64,000 nucleotides of DNA from contig NZ_CP035807.1 of NCBI RefSeq assembly GCF_008329945.1, positions 2,046,001 through 2,110,000 of the forward strand, given 5' to 3'. The position numbers and the translations under genes are program-made. Shown here one piece after another: positions 48,655-57,428 of the stretch (position 1 is its first letter; every line of letters begins with the position of its first letter). The stretch is from Thiospirochaeta perfilievii. GTDB lineage: Bacteria > Spirochaetota > Spirochaetia > DSM-2461. The notes below the pieces were generated by a model. That model was given only the letters and a program-made list of their open reading frames with translations, was not told where the DNA came from and searched no databases.

Positions 48655-50062
48655 TAGATATCTCCTCTACGACGACTCTGTTTCCAGTATGGGATATAAC
48701 TCTTATAGCTCTGCCTTTCTCTATTAAAGAACCATCACTTTTGGCTTCTAGAATAGTATCATCTATCTTAATTTTACCTATTGGTCTTAATTGAGTTACT
48801 GTAATACCCTCTCTGTTCGTAATGTTTAATAAAGGTGTAGGTTCTCCCTTATCAATTTGGGGAGAGAGTATTAATTTCCTAAAGAGAGAGAGTTTTGGAA
48901 ACAGAACCATAAGTAGTGATATTATAATAATCGATATTATAAAGCTTATAAATATTGTAAATGAATTACTGTTAAACTCTTCCCACTGCCATTCCCATTT
49001 AGGAATTATAAACTCCTGTCTACTTAACAGTATTGATACAGCAATTAATAATAATCCAGAGACCCCTGTAAGGCCAAATCCAGGAATAATAAAAACTTCA
49101 ATTATTAAAAGTGTTATGCCAATTATAAATAGGAGTAACTCAATAGAACTTAGTGTTCCAAGAAGTTGCCCCCCTGCAAAAATTATGGAGAATGATATTA
49201 GCCCAATGGCTCCTAATAAACCAAACCCTGGACTTGTAATTTCCATATATAGAGTAATTAAGCCTAAAACTAATAAAAGAGCCAACACAGAGGAACTTGT
49301 AATCAGATCAATTACCAAGTCAGGAATAGTTTTTATTATTTTAGTAACGTTTTTTTTATTTTTTCCTAATCTATTAAGAAGATCATCTAAGTCTTTAACT
49401 GTTCCCTTTGATATATTATATAACTCCATCTGTTTAGCTGTTAAAGTTAAAAGTTTATCTTTTTTAAGAAACTCTTTACCTTCTTTAAGTTCATCTTCTG
49501 AAAGATCCTCTTTAAGTTTTAAGCTTGGGATCCCGTCTATATCTACTTCGTATAGCTCTATATCCTTATCCACCATTGCAAGGGCAACTTCTGCTGGGTA
49601 ACCATTTTTTTCTGCAATTGAGGCCATCTGAACCCTTAGGGCACTTATAGTTTTCTCTCCTGCATCTTCACTACCCTCTGAAGTTAAATAGATAGGAGAT
49701 GCAGCACCTATACTTGTCCCTTCTGACATATAAATTTGACTACAAGAGAAGGTTATTAAAGCTCCTGCAGACCAACTAACACCAAGACTCTCTGGATTTG
49801 AGGGGATGTAGGCTATTGTTCTGTTTCCTTTAATTGAACCTATTAGTGTTGTTATTTTAAGGGCTGAATCGACTCTGCCTCCAAAAGTATCTATTTCGAA
49901 TATTATGGTGGACTGATCATCTTTAACTTTCTCTAGACTCTGTCGTATAAAAACAGCTAATGATGGCTCAATATCCCCTTGAATTGGTATTATATAAACT
50001 TCTTCTTGGGGATATAGATAGGATGATAATAATAGAAATATAAAAGATAAAATTCTTTTCAT
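48638..50062 (-). CDS. NfeD-family membrane serine protease, long form
   Basis: Signal peptide (ILSFIFLLLSSYLYPQ), then a ClpP-like protease domain with the nucleophile in GVSWSAGALITFSCSQIYM and GTSIGAASPIY. Four membrane segments follow (about 245-390) and a C-terminal OB domain (TNREGITVTQLRPIGKIKI, RVVEEIS-like end). Length 474 matches long NfeD (1b type, STOPP proteases). It is the first gene of the four-gene floA unit; ribosome site GAGG precedes the ATG. Probably degrades membrane or stomatin-like substrates. Confidence 0.92.
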   Translation of the reverse strand: MKRILSFIFLLLSSYLYPQEEVYIIPIQGDIEPSLAVFIRQSLEKVKDDQSTIIFEIDTFGGRVDSALKITTLIGSIKGNRTIAYIPSNPESLGVSWSAGALITFSCSQIYMSEGTSIGAASPIYLTSEGSEDAGEKTISALRVQMASIAEKNGYPAEVALAMVDKDIELYEVDIDGIPSLKLKEDLSEDELKEGKEFLKKDKLLTLTAKQMELYNISKGTVKDLDDLLNRLGKNKKNVTKIIKTIPDLVIDLITSSSVLALLLVLGLITLYMEITSPGFGLLGAIGLISFSIIFAGGQLLGTLSSIELLLFIIGITLLIIEVFIIPGFGLTGVSGLLLIAVSILLSRQEFIIPKWEWQWEEFNSNSFTIFISFIISIIIISLLMVLFPKLSLFRKLILSPQIDKGEPTPLLNITNREGITVTQLRPIGKIKIDDTILEAKSDGSLIEKGRAIRVISHTGNRVVVEEISNDTSI

Positions 50063-50118
50063 TCCGTGCCTCTATCTAAAGAGTAGTCTTTAGGGAGTGA
50101 AAGTCAAGAATATCTTAA

Positions 50119-50622
50119 TTAAATGTAATCTGGGTCTATTTGTAAAACAATATCCTTCATAGGAGGTAGTTGGGTGTAGGTTACATTAGCGTTGTCTAAC
50201 ATCAGTTTTGATGCTTTAAAAATATCACTATCCCTATATTTATCTGATAGGTAGAAGATCTCCTTAATACCACTCTGGATAATAGCTTTTGCACACTCAT
50301 TACAAGGGAAGAGTCCCACATATATTTTTGACCCTTTTAGATCACTTTTTATGGAGTTCAAAATAGCATTTAACTCTGCATGGACAATAAATGGATATTT
50401 AGTATTTAAAAAATCACCCTCTTTATCCCACGGAAACGAATCATCGGAACACCCTCTTGGAAGGCCATTATATCCCATACCGATAATCTTGTTATCCTTA
50501 ACAATGCATGCACCAACTTGTGTATTAGGGTCCTTACTTCTCTTGCTAGATAGTATTGCAATCCCCATAAAATATTCATCCCAAGAAATATAGTTTTCTC
50601 TTTTTTTTGTTAAATTTTCCAT
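50119..50622 (-). CDS. Deoxycytidylate (dCMP) deaminase
   Basis: Zinc deaminase converting dCMP to dUMP for thymidylate synthesis. Zinc ligands and catalytic base: His81 and Glu83 (FIVHAELNAI), Cys107 and Cys110 (FPCNECAKAII). The N-terminal SKDPNTQVGACIV and YNGLPRGCSDD are typical of the ComEB/dCMP deaminase group. Length 167. Ribosome site GGAGG precedes ATG. It is divergent from the following kinase gene across 51 bases. Confidence 0.93.
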   Translation of the reverse strand: MENLTKKRENYISWDEYFMGIAILSSKRSKDPNTQVGACIVKDNKIIGMGYNGLPRGCSDDSFPWDKEGDFLNTKYPFIVHAELNAILNSIKSDLKGSKIYVGLFPCNECAKAIIQSGIKEIFYLSDKYRDSDIFKASKLMLDNANVTYTQLPPMKDIVLQIDPDYI

Positions 50623-50673
50623 TGATCCTCCAAATAATAAAAGTATAACCTAAGAGTTAAAGGTAGGGAAGTA

Positions 50674-52332
50674 TTGAGACATTGGGAAGAGTTATCAGCT
50701 CTTAGTGATTTAACTGAAGACGAACTGAAACAGATACCTTCAGATAATGTAATATCTTTTCACTCGGCAATTAGTTTTTACAAAAAAAATGGCTGGGATG
50801 TAAACCTATTACTTAAAAATACAGACTTAACAGTTAATGATTTTGAAGAGATCTCAAAATGGATAAATCCGATAGAGGGAGAGACTATTGTCAAAAACTT
50901 TTTTGCCAATGCACCCTGCTTTTTATCCCATAAAATGACTTTTTTTTGGGGCTTTGATAGGGATAAGAAGATAAAGTTTAGAAATATTTTTAGGTATACC
51001 CCTTTTAAAGATATAATGGCCAATGCGGAAAGAACTTCTAGGAAGGTTGAAAATTCCTATAATTTTGAAATAGTTCAAACAGGTAGTTTTTCCTACGGTA
51101 TGAAAATTATACCAAAAAAGTTTAAATATTCTAGATTAGTTGGGTATGAGTTCTATATCGCTAAAGGTTATTTAAAGAAAATTCATAGTATTAAAAAAGT
51201 TAAGATGATAGATGATAAAAACATCTGTTTTTCTGCAGACCTAAGGAAAATAATTAATTTTTTCTATTTTGATCACGGTTTTGTTTTTGAAGGTGATTTC
51301 ATTCTACATAATAGTAAGATTTTTTCTAAAATGGTTAAAGCTAAGGTTCTACCAAGTTTAGATGGGTTACATCCCTGGTCCGATGATGACCTTGTATATA
51401 TTATCCTGGAAGACTACATCTATAATGATGAAGTAATATTTAGTAAAGGAGAGGTTTATAACACTCCTTTTTGCTACTTAACATGGAGTGTCAAACCTAT
51501 AAGTGCTCTTTTGGAGAGAATTAAAAATATCTTTTATATCTATATTAAAAAGAGTATTCCAGAGCTAGAGTTACAATTTGATCAGAATAACTTAAAAGCT
51601 AAGGAGATGTTACAAATCTCAGCCCTTTTAAAACAGGAAAAACAGAAAAAAGAGTTACTAATGGCGAATATTGTTCATGAAATAAAATCTCCCTTAGCTA
51701 GTATTGTTATGTTATTAGACTCAATAAAGGGTAATGTTGTTAAAGAGTCAGACTTTGTAAAAGAGAGTTTCTCCCATCTAAGTGATAAGAGTAGTAAGTT
51801 GATTAACTTTGTGGATAATGTTATGAGTTATTTTAGTTTGGATACAAATAATTTTAACCTTAACTTCGAGATTATTGATATTGCATTTTTAATGAATGAT
51901 GTTTTAGATAATTTTTCTCACCTATCCCTTAAGAGTGGTAAGGTCTACATTTACAGTAACATTACCCCAGATCAATATATTGTTCGAGGGGATTATTATA
52001 GGCTGTTACAGCTTTTTTTAAATATAATAAATAATAGTGTTAAATTTACTTCTGAAGGTATAATTAAAATAGAGTCTTATATTGAAGATAAGAGCGTAGT
52101 TGTTTGTGTAAAGGATACCGGTATAGGAATTAAAAAAGAACAATTAGAGTTGATTTTTAATAAATTCAAACTGGTTCAAGATAACCCTTGTAGTAATTAT
52201 AACGGTTTAGGTCTTGGGTTGTATATCGCACAAAATATTGTAAATAGTCATAATGGTAAGATATTAGTAGAATCTGTTTATGGTGAGGGTTCGGAGTTTA
52301 AGGTTGTTCTACCCCTCTATGTTTATGAGTAG
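50674..52332 (+). CDS. Soluble histidine kinase with unrecognised N-terminal sensor
   Basis: Classical kinase core: HisKA with His335 (MANIVHEIKSPLASI), N-box FLNIINNSVKFTSEG, G-boxes DTGIGIKKEQLE and GLGLGLYIAQN. The first 290 residues have no membrane segment and match no sensor domain I can name; the opening (HSAISFYKKNGWDVNLLLK, then LTVNDFEEISKWI) recalls the N-terminal ligand region of some AraC regulators only in pattern. A short coiled coil (300-330) joins it to HisKA. Start TTG 50674 with TAGGGAAG upstream. No response regulator gene is adjacent. It converges with the hydrolase gene, overlapping by ten bases. Confidence 0.88.
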   Translation: MRHWEELSALSDLTEDELKQIPSDNVISFHSAISFYKKNGWDVNLLLKNTDLTVNDFEEISKWINPIEGETIVKNFFANAPCFLSHKMTFFWGFDRDKKIKFRNIFRYTPFKDIMANAERTSRKVENSYNFEIVQTGSFSYGMKIIPKKFKYSRLVGYEFYIAKGYLKKIHSIKKVKMIDDKNICFSADLRKIINFFYFDHGFVFEGDFILHNSKIFSKMVKAKVLPSLDGLHPWSDDDLVYIILEDYIYNDEVIFSKGEVYNTPFCYLTWSVKPISALLERIKNIFYIYIKKSIPELELQFDQNNLKAKEMLQISALLKQEKQKKELLMANIVHEIKSPLASIVMLLDSIKGNVVKESDFVKESFSHLSDKSSKLINFVDNVMSYFSLDTNNFNLNFEIIDIAFLMNDVLDNFSHLSLKSGKVYIYSNITPDQYIVRGDYYRLLQLFLNIINNSVKFTSEGIIKIESYIEDKSVVVCVKDTGIGIKKEQLELIFNKFKLVQDNPCSNYNGLGLGLYIAQNIVNSHNGKILVESVYGEGSEFKVVLPLYVYE

Positions 52333-52919
52333 ATAAAGTCACAAGCTTTATGTATCCAGCTCTCTGTTATATTACTCTTTTCAGTAGACTCTTCAACTAA
52401 GGTGTTTTCTAAGGTATCATCAAAACTATAATAACTCCTATTTGGTGCTAACAATACCCTTTTTTCTAATTTATCTAATTTCAGACCCATAGCTATACTG
52501 CATCCTAGGGAGTATCCTGTAACTGAAAGTTTATTCTTTGTTAGATTCTCATTTTCTAAAATTATAGGTAGAGCACTTTGTACACTAATAATTGTATCTT
52601 CAACTAGTGTCTCTATCTCCCTACTACTTAGGTGAAGAATGTTAAAGTTACTGTCTAATTTCCACTCACCATGTCCATATAGATCAAATGCAATAAAAGC
52701 CGAATTCCTTTTTATTGACTCCTTTAGCAGATTACCAAATTTTAAGACAGAGTTAAAGCAGAGCCAGTCCTCTTTCTCTTGCCCCTCCCCATGAATTGCG
52801 ATATTTACTATTTGATCAGTTCTATGGGGGGAGTAGTATAGGTATGGGATATTTCCAACCTCTGTTTCTAATACACCTTTTTTTAGTTCAAAACCGTTCC
52901 ATAAAATACTTGTTTTCAT
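52323..52919 (-). CDS. Alpha/beta-hydrolase-like protein
   Basis: Likely serine hydrolase of unknown substrate. Fold cues: NIAIHGEGQEKEDW (oxyanion-loop strand), SAFIAFDLYGHGEW, and the nucleophile elbow VTGYSLGCSIAMG. A final His is plausible in SWIHKACDF at the end. The start is ATG 52919 (MKTSILWNGFELKKG), which has AGGA six bases upstream; an in-frame start 57 bases earlier would begin upstream of the predicted transcription start. Length 198. It is divergent from the yfcE-like gene with overlapping promoters. Confidence 0.7.
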   Translation of the reverse strand: MKTSILWNGFELKKGVLETEVGNIPYLYYSPHRTDQIVNIAIHGEGQEKEDWLCFNSVLKFGNLLKESIKRNSAFIAFDLYGHGEWKLDSNFNILHLSSREIETLVEDTIISVQSALPIILENENLTKNKLSVTGYSLGCSIAMGLKLDKLEKRVLLAPNRSYYSFDDTLENTLVEESTEKSNITESWIHKACDFIYS

Positions 52920-52941
52920 TATATTTCCTACTAACTCTCTT

Positions 52942-52968
52942 TTGACAATTGTAGGTGTGATATATAAT
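52942..52968 (+). promoter_or_regulatory. Promoter for the YfcE-like gene
   Basis: TTGACA (52942-52947) and TATAAT (52963-52968) are both perfect but only 15 bases apart, shorter than optimal. It overlaps the opposing promoter at 52948-52976. Confidence 0.4.
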
Positions 52969-52976
52969 GCGGTCAA
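52948..52976 (-). promoter_or_regulatory. Promoter for the hydrolase gene
   Basis: Minus strand TTGACC (52971-52976), 17-base spacer, TACAAT (52948-52953). Transcription would start near 52941, leaving a leader of about 22 bases with the AGGA ribosome site. Confidence 0.5.
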
Positions 52977-53003
52977 ATGATTTTATTCGTAAGGAGTTAA
53001 AAA

Positions 53004-53552
53004 ATGGATTTTTTTGTAATATCCGATATTCATGGTAGTAGTGCCGCTTTAGAAAAAGCGTTAAATATATATAAAAAAGGTAACTTTGAGAGTATTATAA
53101 TATGTGGAGATATTCTTTATCACGGGGCTCGAAACCCACTACCTGAGGGGTATAATCCAAGGGGAGTCATAGATCTATTAAATGAAGTTAAAGGTGAGAT
53201 AATAGCTATTCGAGGTAATTGTGAAAGTGAGGTGGACCAGATGGTTTTAGATTTTCCCATAACAGGGGACTACTCATACCTATATAATGGTTCTAGAAAG
53301 ATATTTATAACCCATGGACATAAATACTCTAAAGAGAGTCTTCCTCCATTAAAAGATGGGTCAATCTTTTTATATGGTCATACTCATATCCCAGATGGCA
53401 GTTGTCTGGATGGGATTTATAGTTTAAATCCAGGTTCCATCACCCTTCCAAAGGGGGATTTTCCTGCAAGTTATGCTATTTTAACTTCCACAAAATGGGA
53501 AGTTCGGAATTTAATGGATTCCAGTTTAATATTATCCTGTATATTTAACTAA
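53004..53552 (+). CDS. yfcE: YfcE-type metallophosphodiesterase
   Basis: Calcineurin-like phosphoesterase of the YfcE/MJ0936 group. Metal motifs: SDIHGS (D-x-H), ICGDILYHG (G-D), RGNCESEVDQ (GN), ITHGHKYS and YGHTHIPDG (GHTH), then LNPGSITLPKG. Length 182 matches E. coli YfcE (184). Ribosome site AAGGAG lies 7 bases before ATG. Natural substrate in this family is uncertain; E. coli YfcE acts on artificial phosphodiesters. Confidence 0.93.
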   Translation: MDFFVISDIHGSSAALEKALNIYKKGNFESIIICGDILYHGARNPLPEGYNPRGVIDLLNEVKGEIIAIRGNCESEVDQMVLDFPITGDYSYLYNGSRKIFITHGHKYSKESLPPLKDGSIFLYGHTHIPDGSCLDGIYSLNPGSITLPKGDFPASYAILTSTKWEVRNLMDSSLILSCIFN

Positions 53553-53576
53553 ATAAAATAAGATTACTGGATTATT

Positions 53577-53604
53577 TTGACATTTACTGATAATCTGTTA
53601 ATAA
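53577..53604 (+). promoter_or_regulatory. Possible promoter for the TetR gene
   Basis: TTGACA (53577-53582) and TAATAA (53599-53604) with a 16-base spacer, 38 bases before the TTG start. Confidence 0.35.
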
Positions 53605-53642
53605 TAAAAATATAATTATTTTCATCAATAGGAGGGGCTGTT

Positions 53643-54236
53643 TTGCCAAAAATAGTAGATCATGAAGAGAGGAAAAGAGACATTATGGAGATGGCTCTAG
53701 CTATCTTTATAGAGGAGGGGTACTCAAATACTAAATTGGCTAATATTGCTGATAAGTGTTGTATTGCGAGAACTACTCTGTATCAATATTTTGGCAATAA
53801 AGATGATATTTTCAAGTATGCTATAAAAACTTTTACAGACTCCCTACAGGTAGATTATAAAACCCTAGGACAGAGAGAGGATATCAATCCTGACGAAAAA
53901 CTAGAGATGATAATTATGGACATTATAGATGTCTGTTTTACAAGAAGAGAACTTCTATTTTTACTTCTTGAGTTTTTAATTCAAGTAAAGAGTGAGGGGC
54001 GGCGGTTTGCCAGAAGTCTAAACAGAAGGACTATTAGAATAAGAAAGTTATTCTCTAGAATTATTAGTGATGGAATAAAAATGGATATGTTTAAGGATTT
54101 ACACATACCGAGTATGACAGATATATTGGTAAGCCAGATAGAGTCTATTGTAGTTCAGTTGTCTCTTACAGAACAATCCACAAGGGAAGAGAATATAATA
54201 CGTATGAAGTGTGTTATAGACTGTTTTAGAAAATAA
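53643..54236 (+). CDS. TetR-family transcriptional regulator
   Basis: N-terminal helix-turn-helix: IMEMALAIFIEEGYSNTKLA, then IADKCCIARTTLYQYFGNKDDIF, which is the TetR signature. The C-terminal ligand domain is unassigned. Start TTG 53643 is supported by AGGAGG just upstream. It is followed after 8 bases by engB, so it may be cotranscribed with engB, the WG lipoprotein, pyrC and nth. Target genes cannot be inferred; autoregulation is common. Confidence 0.93.
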   Translation: MPKIVDHEERKRDIMEMALAIFIEEGYSNTKLANIADKCCIARTTLYQYFGNKDDIFKYAIKTFTDSLQVDYKTLGQREDINPDEKLEMIIMDIIDVCFTRRELLFLLLEFLIQVKSEGRRFARSLNRRTIRIRKLFSRIISDGIKMDMFKDLHIPSMTDILVSQIESIVVQLSLTEQSTREENIIRMKCVIDCFRK

Positions 54237-54244
54237 GGAAAATT

Positions 54245-54838
54245 ATGTTAAATTTTAACAAAGCCAAGTTTACCACTGCTTTTAGTGCAAAATCAAAACC
54301 ACCAGAAGATCGGTTTATAGAGGTTGCATTTGCAGGACGATCAAACGCAGGAAAGTCTAGTTCACTAAATACATTAACTGGGCAGAAGAAGTTAGCTCGA
54401 ACTAGTAGTAAACCAGGAAGAACTCAACAGATAAATTTCTTTGGTATAGACGATAAAAGGTTTCTTGTCGACCTACCAGGATATGGATATGCCGCAGTTT
54501 CAAAGAGTTTAAAACAGGAGTGGCAGGGGTTAATGGAGGGCTTTTTACGAAGTCGTCAAAGTCTAAGAGGTGTAGTTATTATTATGGATATTAGACACCC
54601 CTTAAAAGAGAATGATATTCAGATGATAGAGTGGTGTGATGAAAGAGCACTTCCAATGCATCTAGTCTTAACAAAGGCTGATAAGCTTAAAAAAAATAAG
54701 ATCAATCAGACACTATTTTCGGTTCAAAAATCAGTATCAGATATTAAAACTGATATTTCCGTTCAGGTATTCTCTTCGGAGACCCGTCTTGGACTCCCAG
54801 AATTAAAGTCAAAAATAAGTAATTGGATGAAAGCATAG
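54245..54838 (+). CDS. engB: Ribosome-biogenesis GTPase EngB/YsxC
   Basis: Essential GTPase for 50S assembly. G1 FAGRSNAGKSS, G2 region KPGRTQQINFF, G3 VDLPGYGYA, G4 LTKADK, and G5-like SSETRLG. Length 197 is standard. Start ATG 54245 with AAGGAAAATT upstream. The stop codon is directly followed by the TTG start of the WG-repeat lipoprotein. Confidence 0.97.
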   Translation: MLNFNKAKFTTAFSAKSKPPEDRFIEVAFAGRSNAGKSSSLNTLTGQKKLARTSSKPGRTQQINFFGIDDKRFLVDLPGYGYAAVSKSLKQEWQGLMEGFLRSRQSLRGVVIIMDIRHPLKENDIQMIEWCDERALPMHLVLTKADKLKKNKINQTLFSVQKSVSDIKTDISVQVFSSETRLGLPELKSKISNWMKA

Positions 54839-55813
54839 TTGATAAAGAGAGTTGTAATTATTCTACTTATTTTTTTTACTCTAAGTTGCCAAAAGCAGTT
54901 AATTAGAGTTTCAAATGATAAGGGAATTATTTATATCAACTCTAGTGGTAAAGTCGTAATTGATAAATCCTTTAAAAAGGGTAGTGAGTTTAGTGAGTCC
55001 CTCTGTTCTGTGTCATTAGATGGAGAGAGTTGGGGTTACATTAATAAATTGGGGGAAGAGGTTATTCCGTATAGATATCAAGGTGCTTTGGATTTCTCCC
55101 AGGGGTTAGCTGCAGTACTTTTAGATAATAAATGGGGTTTCATCAATAAAAATGGTGTATTGGTTATACCATATAAGTTCAGAAGTGCAACATCCTTTAA
55201 TAATGGAGTATCTAGGGTTGAGTTATTAGATAAAACCCTTTTTATAGATAAGAGGGGGGAAGTTATATACAGTTCTCCCTACAGCTACATTGGACTCTTT
55301 AAGGAGGATTTAGCTCCCTTTATGTCAGATAATAAATTTGGTTATGTTAATATTTTAGGGGAAGTAATTATAAGTGCTGAATTTAGTTATGCTGGAGATT
55401 TCAGTCAGGGTCTTGCCCCAGTTTTTAAGGGTAAAAGAGCTGGTTATATAGATAAATCAGGAGAGTGGGTAACAGAAGATGTCTATAGCTATGTGACAGG
55501 GTTCTCCAATGGATTAGCCTATGTCGAGGGTAATAGTTTAAAGGGTTATATAAACACTAAAGGGGTTATAGTTATTAAAACCGAGTATGACTACTCCTAC
55601 CCCTTTTTTAATAACCTAGCAAGGGTTGTAGATAATGGTAAGCATGGCTTTATAGATCGATCAGGAAGACTTATAATTAAACCTACCTGGGATTTTGCTA
55701 AAGATTTTTCTTTTGGATTAACAACAGTTTATATAGATAATAGACCCATGGTTATTAATACAAAGGGAGAAGTAATATATAATTTAAGTCATGAAAGAGA
55801 TAACAATAATTAA
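54839..55813 (+). CDS. WG-repeat lipoprotein
   Basis: Signal peptide with lipobox (VVIILLIFFTLSC, Cys17) followed by about seven WG/KWG repeats, each of the form WGYINKLGEEVIPYRY or GYIDKSGEWV, spread over residues 40-320. The start is TTG immediately after the engB stop. WG-repeat proteins often act as cell-surface scaffolds; specific role unknown. It overlaps pyrC by 23 bases, so translation is coupled. Confidence 0.88.
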   Translation: MIKRVVIILLIFFTLSCQKQLIRVSNDKGIIYINSSGKVVIDKSFKKGSEFSESLCSVSLDGESWGYINKLGEEVIPYRYQGALDFSQGLAAVLLDNKWGFINKNGVLVIPYKFRSATSFNNGVSRVELLDKTLFIDKRGEVIYSSPYSYIGLFKEDLAPFMSDNKFGYVNILGEVIISAEFSYAGDFSQGLAPVFKGKRAGYIDKSGEWVTEDVYSYVTGFSNGLAYVEGNSLKGYINTKGVIVIKTEYDYSYPFFNNLARVVDNGKHGFIDRSGRLIIKPTWDFAKDFSFGLTTVYIDNRPMVINTKGEVIYNLSHERDNNN

Positions 55814-56780
55814 ACCAGATGATTTCCATATACATTTACGACAGGGTGAAGATTTAAAAGCCTATTTAAAAGATAGCGCTAAACAGTTTAAAAGAGGGAT
55901 TGTTATGCCAAACACCATACCTCCTGTTGTTTCAGTTAAAGATGTTGAAGATTATAGAGAGTTTATTACAGCCCTAGAGCCAGGGTTTGAACCTCTGATG
56001 ACATTTAAAATACTACCAAATACTAATCCAAATATAATAAAAGAGTTAAAGGATTGTGGGGTTTTGGCAGGAAAATACTACCCTGCTGGTGCTACTACCA
56101 ACTCTGGGGATGGTTTAACAGATTGGACTGTTATGAGACCTGTTCTTAAAGAGATGGAGAGGACCGGGATGATCCTAAGTATTCATGGGGAGGTTCCAGA
56201 CTCATTTATTTTAGATAGAGAGAAGGATTTTCTACCTATTATTAAGGATATAAATAGAGAGTTTCCAGATTTAAAGATAATTTTAGAGCATGTATCTTCA
56301 GAAGCTGGAATTAATTTTATTAAATCCTGCCCCAATAATATAGCTGGTACAATTTCCCTGCACCATCTACTGTTAACAATTGAAGATGTTGTAAATAATA
56401 TTAACAACAAGTGTATGCCTATACCAAAACTACCTCAGGATAGGTTAGCAATTCAGAAGGCTGCATTTTCAGGGGAGAAGAAGTTCTTTTTTGGCTCTGA
56501 CAGTGCCCCACATAAAAGAGTCGATAAAATTACAATCAAGCCTAAAGCTGGAGTATATACTGCCCCTGTTTTACTACCTAAGTTAGTTGAACTATTTAGT
56601 AATAATGGAGTTCTAAACCTTCTAGAAAACTTTACATCAAAATTTGGTGCAGAGTTTTATGGACTACCAATAAACAGTGAGACTATAACTTTAATTAATA
56701 AAAGTATGGAAGTTCCAGAAGACATAAATGGAGTTGTTCCCTTTTTAGCTGGAGAGAAGATATCCTGGAGTTTAAAATAG
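55791..56780 (+). CDS. pyrC: Dihydroorotase
   Basis: Third step of pyrimidine synthesis: cyclises carbamoyl aspartate to dihydroorotate. E. coli-type (class II) enzyme. Zinc-binding HIH in DDFHIHLRQG, the carboxylated lysine in GKYYPAGATTNS, HGEV, LEHVSS, and catalytic Asp in FFGSDSAPH. Length 329. It overlaps the WG lipoprotein and ends one base before nth. No other pyr genes are nearby. Confidence 0.96.
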   Translation: MKEITIIKPDDFHIHLRQGEDLKAYLKDSAKQFKRGIVMPNTIPPVVSVKDVEDYREFITALEPGFEPLMTFKILPNTNPNIIKELKDCGVLAGKYYPAGATTNSGDGLTDWTVMRPVLKEMERTGMILSIHGEVPDSFILDREKDFLPIIKDINREFPDLKIILEHVSSEAGINFIKSCPNNIAGTISLHHLLLTIEDVVNNINNKCMPIPKLPQDRLAIQKAAFSGEKKFFFGSDSAPHKRVDKITIKPKAGVYTAPVLLPKLVELFSNNGVLNLLENFTSKFGAEFYGLPINSETITLINKSMEVPEDINGVVPFLAGEKISWSLK

Positions 56781-56781
56781 C

Positions 56782-57426
56782 GTGTCTAAAATTGATGAAA
56801 TTTTTTCTATATTAGAGATAGAAGTAAAAAAATACCAAGTTCCAGTTGTTGACTTGATTAAAGTTCAAACAGGGTCGGCATTTAAGATTTTAGTGGCAAC
56901 TATACTTTCTGCTCGTACAAATGATAGAACCACTGCAGAAGTATCAAGTAGGCTTTTTAATTTTGTAGATTGTGCCGATGACTTTGATAAATTTAGTCAA
57001 GATGAGATTGCAGATTTAATTTACCCTGTAGGATTTTATAAAAATAAAGCCCAATATCTAAAACAACTACCACGTGCTTTAAATACTAACTTTAATGGGA
57101 TAATCCCTAGAACTATAGATGAACTAATAACTCTACCTGGGGTAGGGCGTAAAACTGCAAATTTAGTTTTAGCCCAAGCTTTTGAGATTCCAGCTATCTG
57201 TGTTGATGTTCATGTACATAGAATACTAAATAGAATTGATTATATAAGAACAAAAACTCCCTTTGAAACAGAGATGAGACTTAGGAAAAAACTTCCAAAG
57301 AAGTATTGGCTTAGGGTTAACACTATTTTTGTAATGTTTGGCCAATACCTCTGCAGGCCTATTAGCCCAAAATGTGAAATTTGCCCAATATCCCATCTTT
57401 GTGCTAGAAGGTCTGTTAAAAAGTAG
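56782..57426 (+). CDS. nth: Endonuclease III
   Basis: Base-excision DNA glycosylase/AP lyase for oxidised pyrimidines. Helix-hairpin-helix LPGVGRKTANLVL with catalytic Lys124, catalytic Asp142 (CVDVHVHRILNR), and the 4Fe-4S cluster Cys191, Cys198, Cys201, Cys207 in the C-x6-C-x2-C-x5-C spacing. Start GTG 56782 one base after the pyrC stop. Length 214 is normal. Confidence 0.97.
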   Translation: MSKIDEIFSILEIEVKKYQVPVVDLIKVQTGSAFKILVATILSARTNDRTTAEVSSRLFNFVDCADDFDKFSQDEIADLIYPVGFYKNKAQYLKQLPRALNTNFNGIIPRTIDELITLPGVGRKTANLVLAQAFEIPAICVDVHVHRILNRIDYIRTKTPFETEMRLRKKLPKKYWLRVNTIFVMFGQYLCRPISPKCEICPISHLCARRSVKK

Positions 57427-57428
57427 TG

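Noticed and set aside
43587-49601. Long antisense open frames opposite the large lipoprotein, floA and the long nfeD gene
   Set aside because: They lie entirely within well-supported genes, lack ribosome sites and give low-complexity proteins; they are shadows of codon use.
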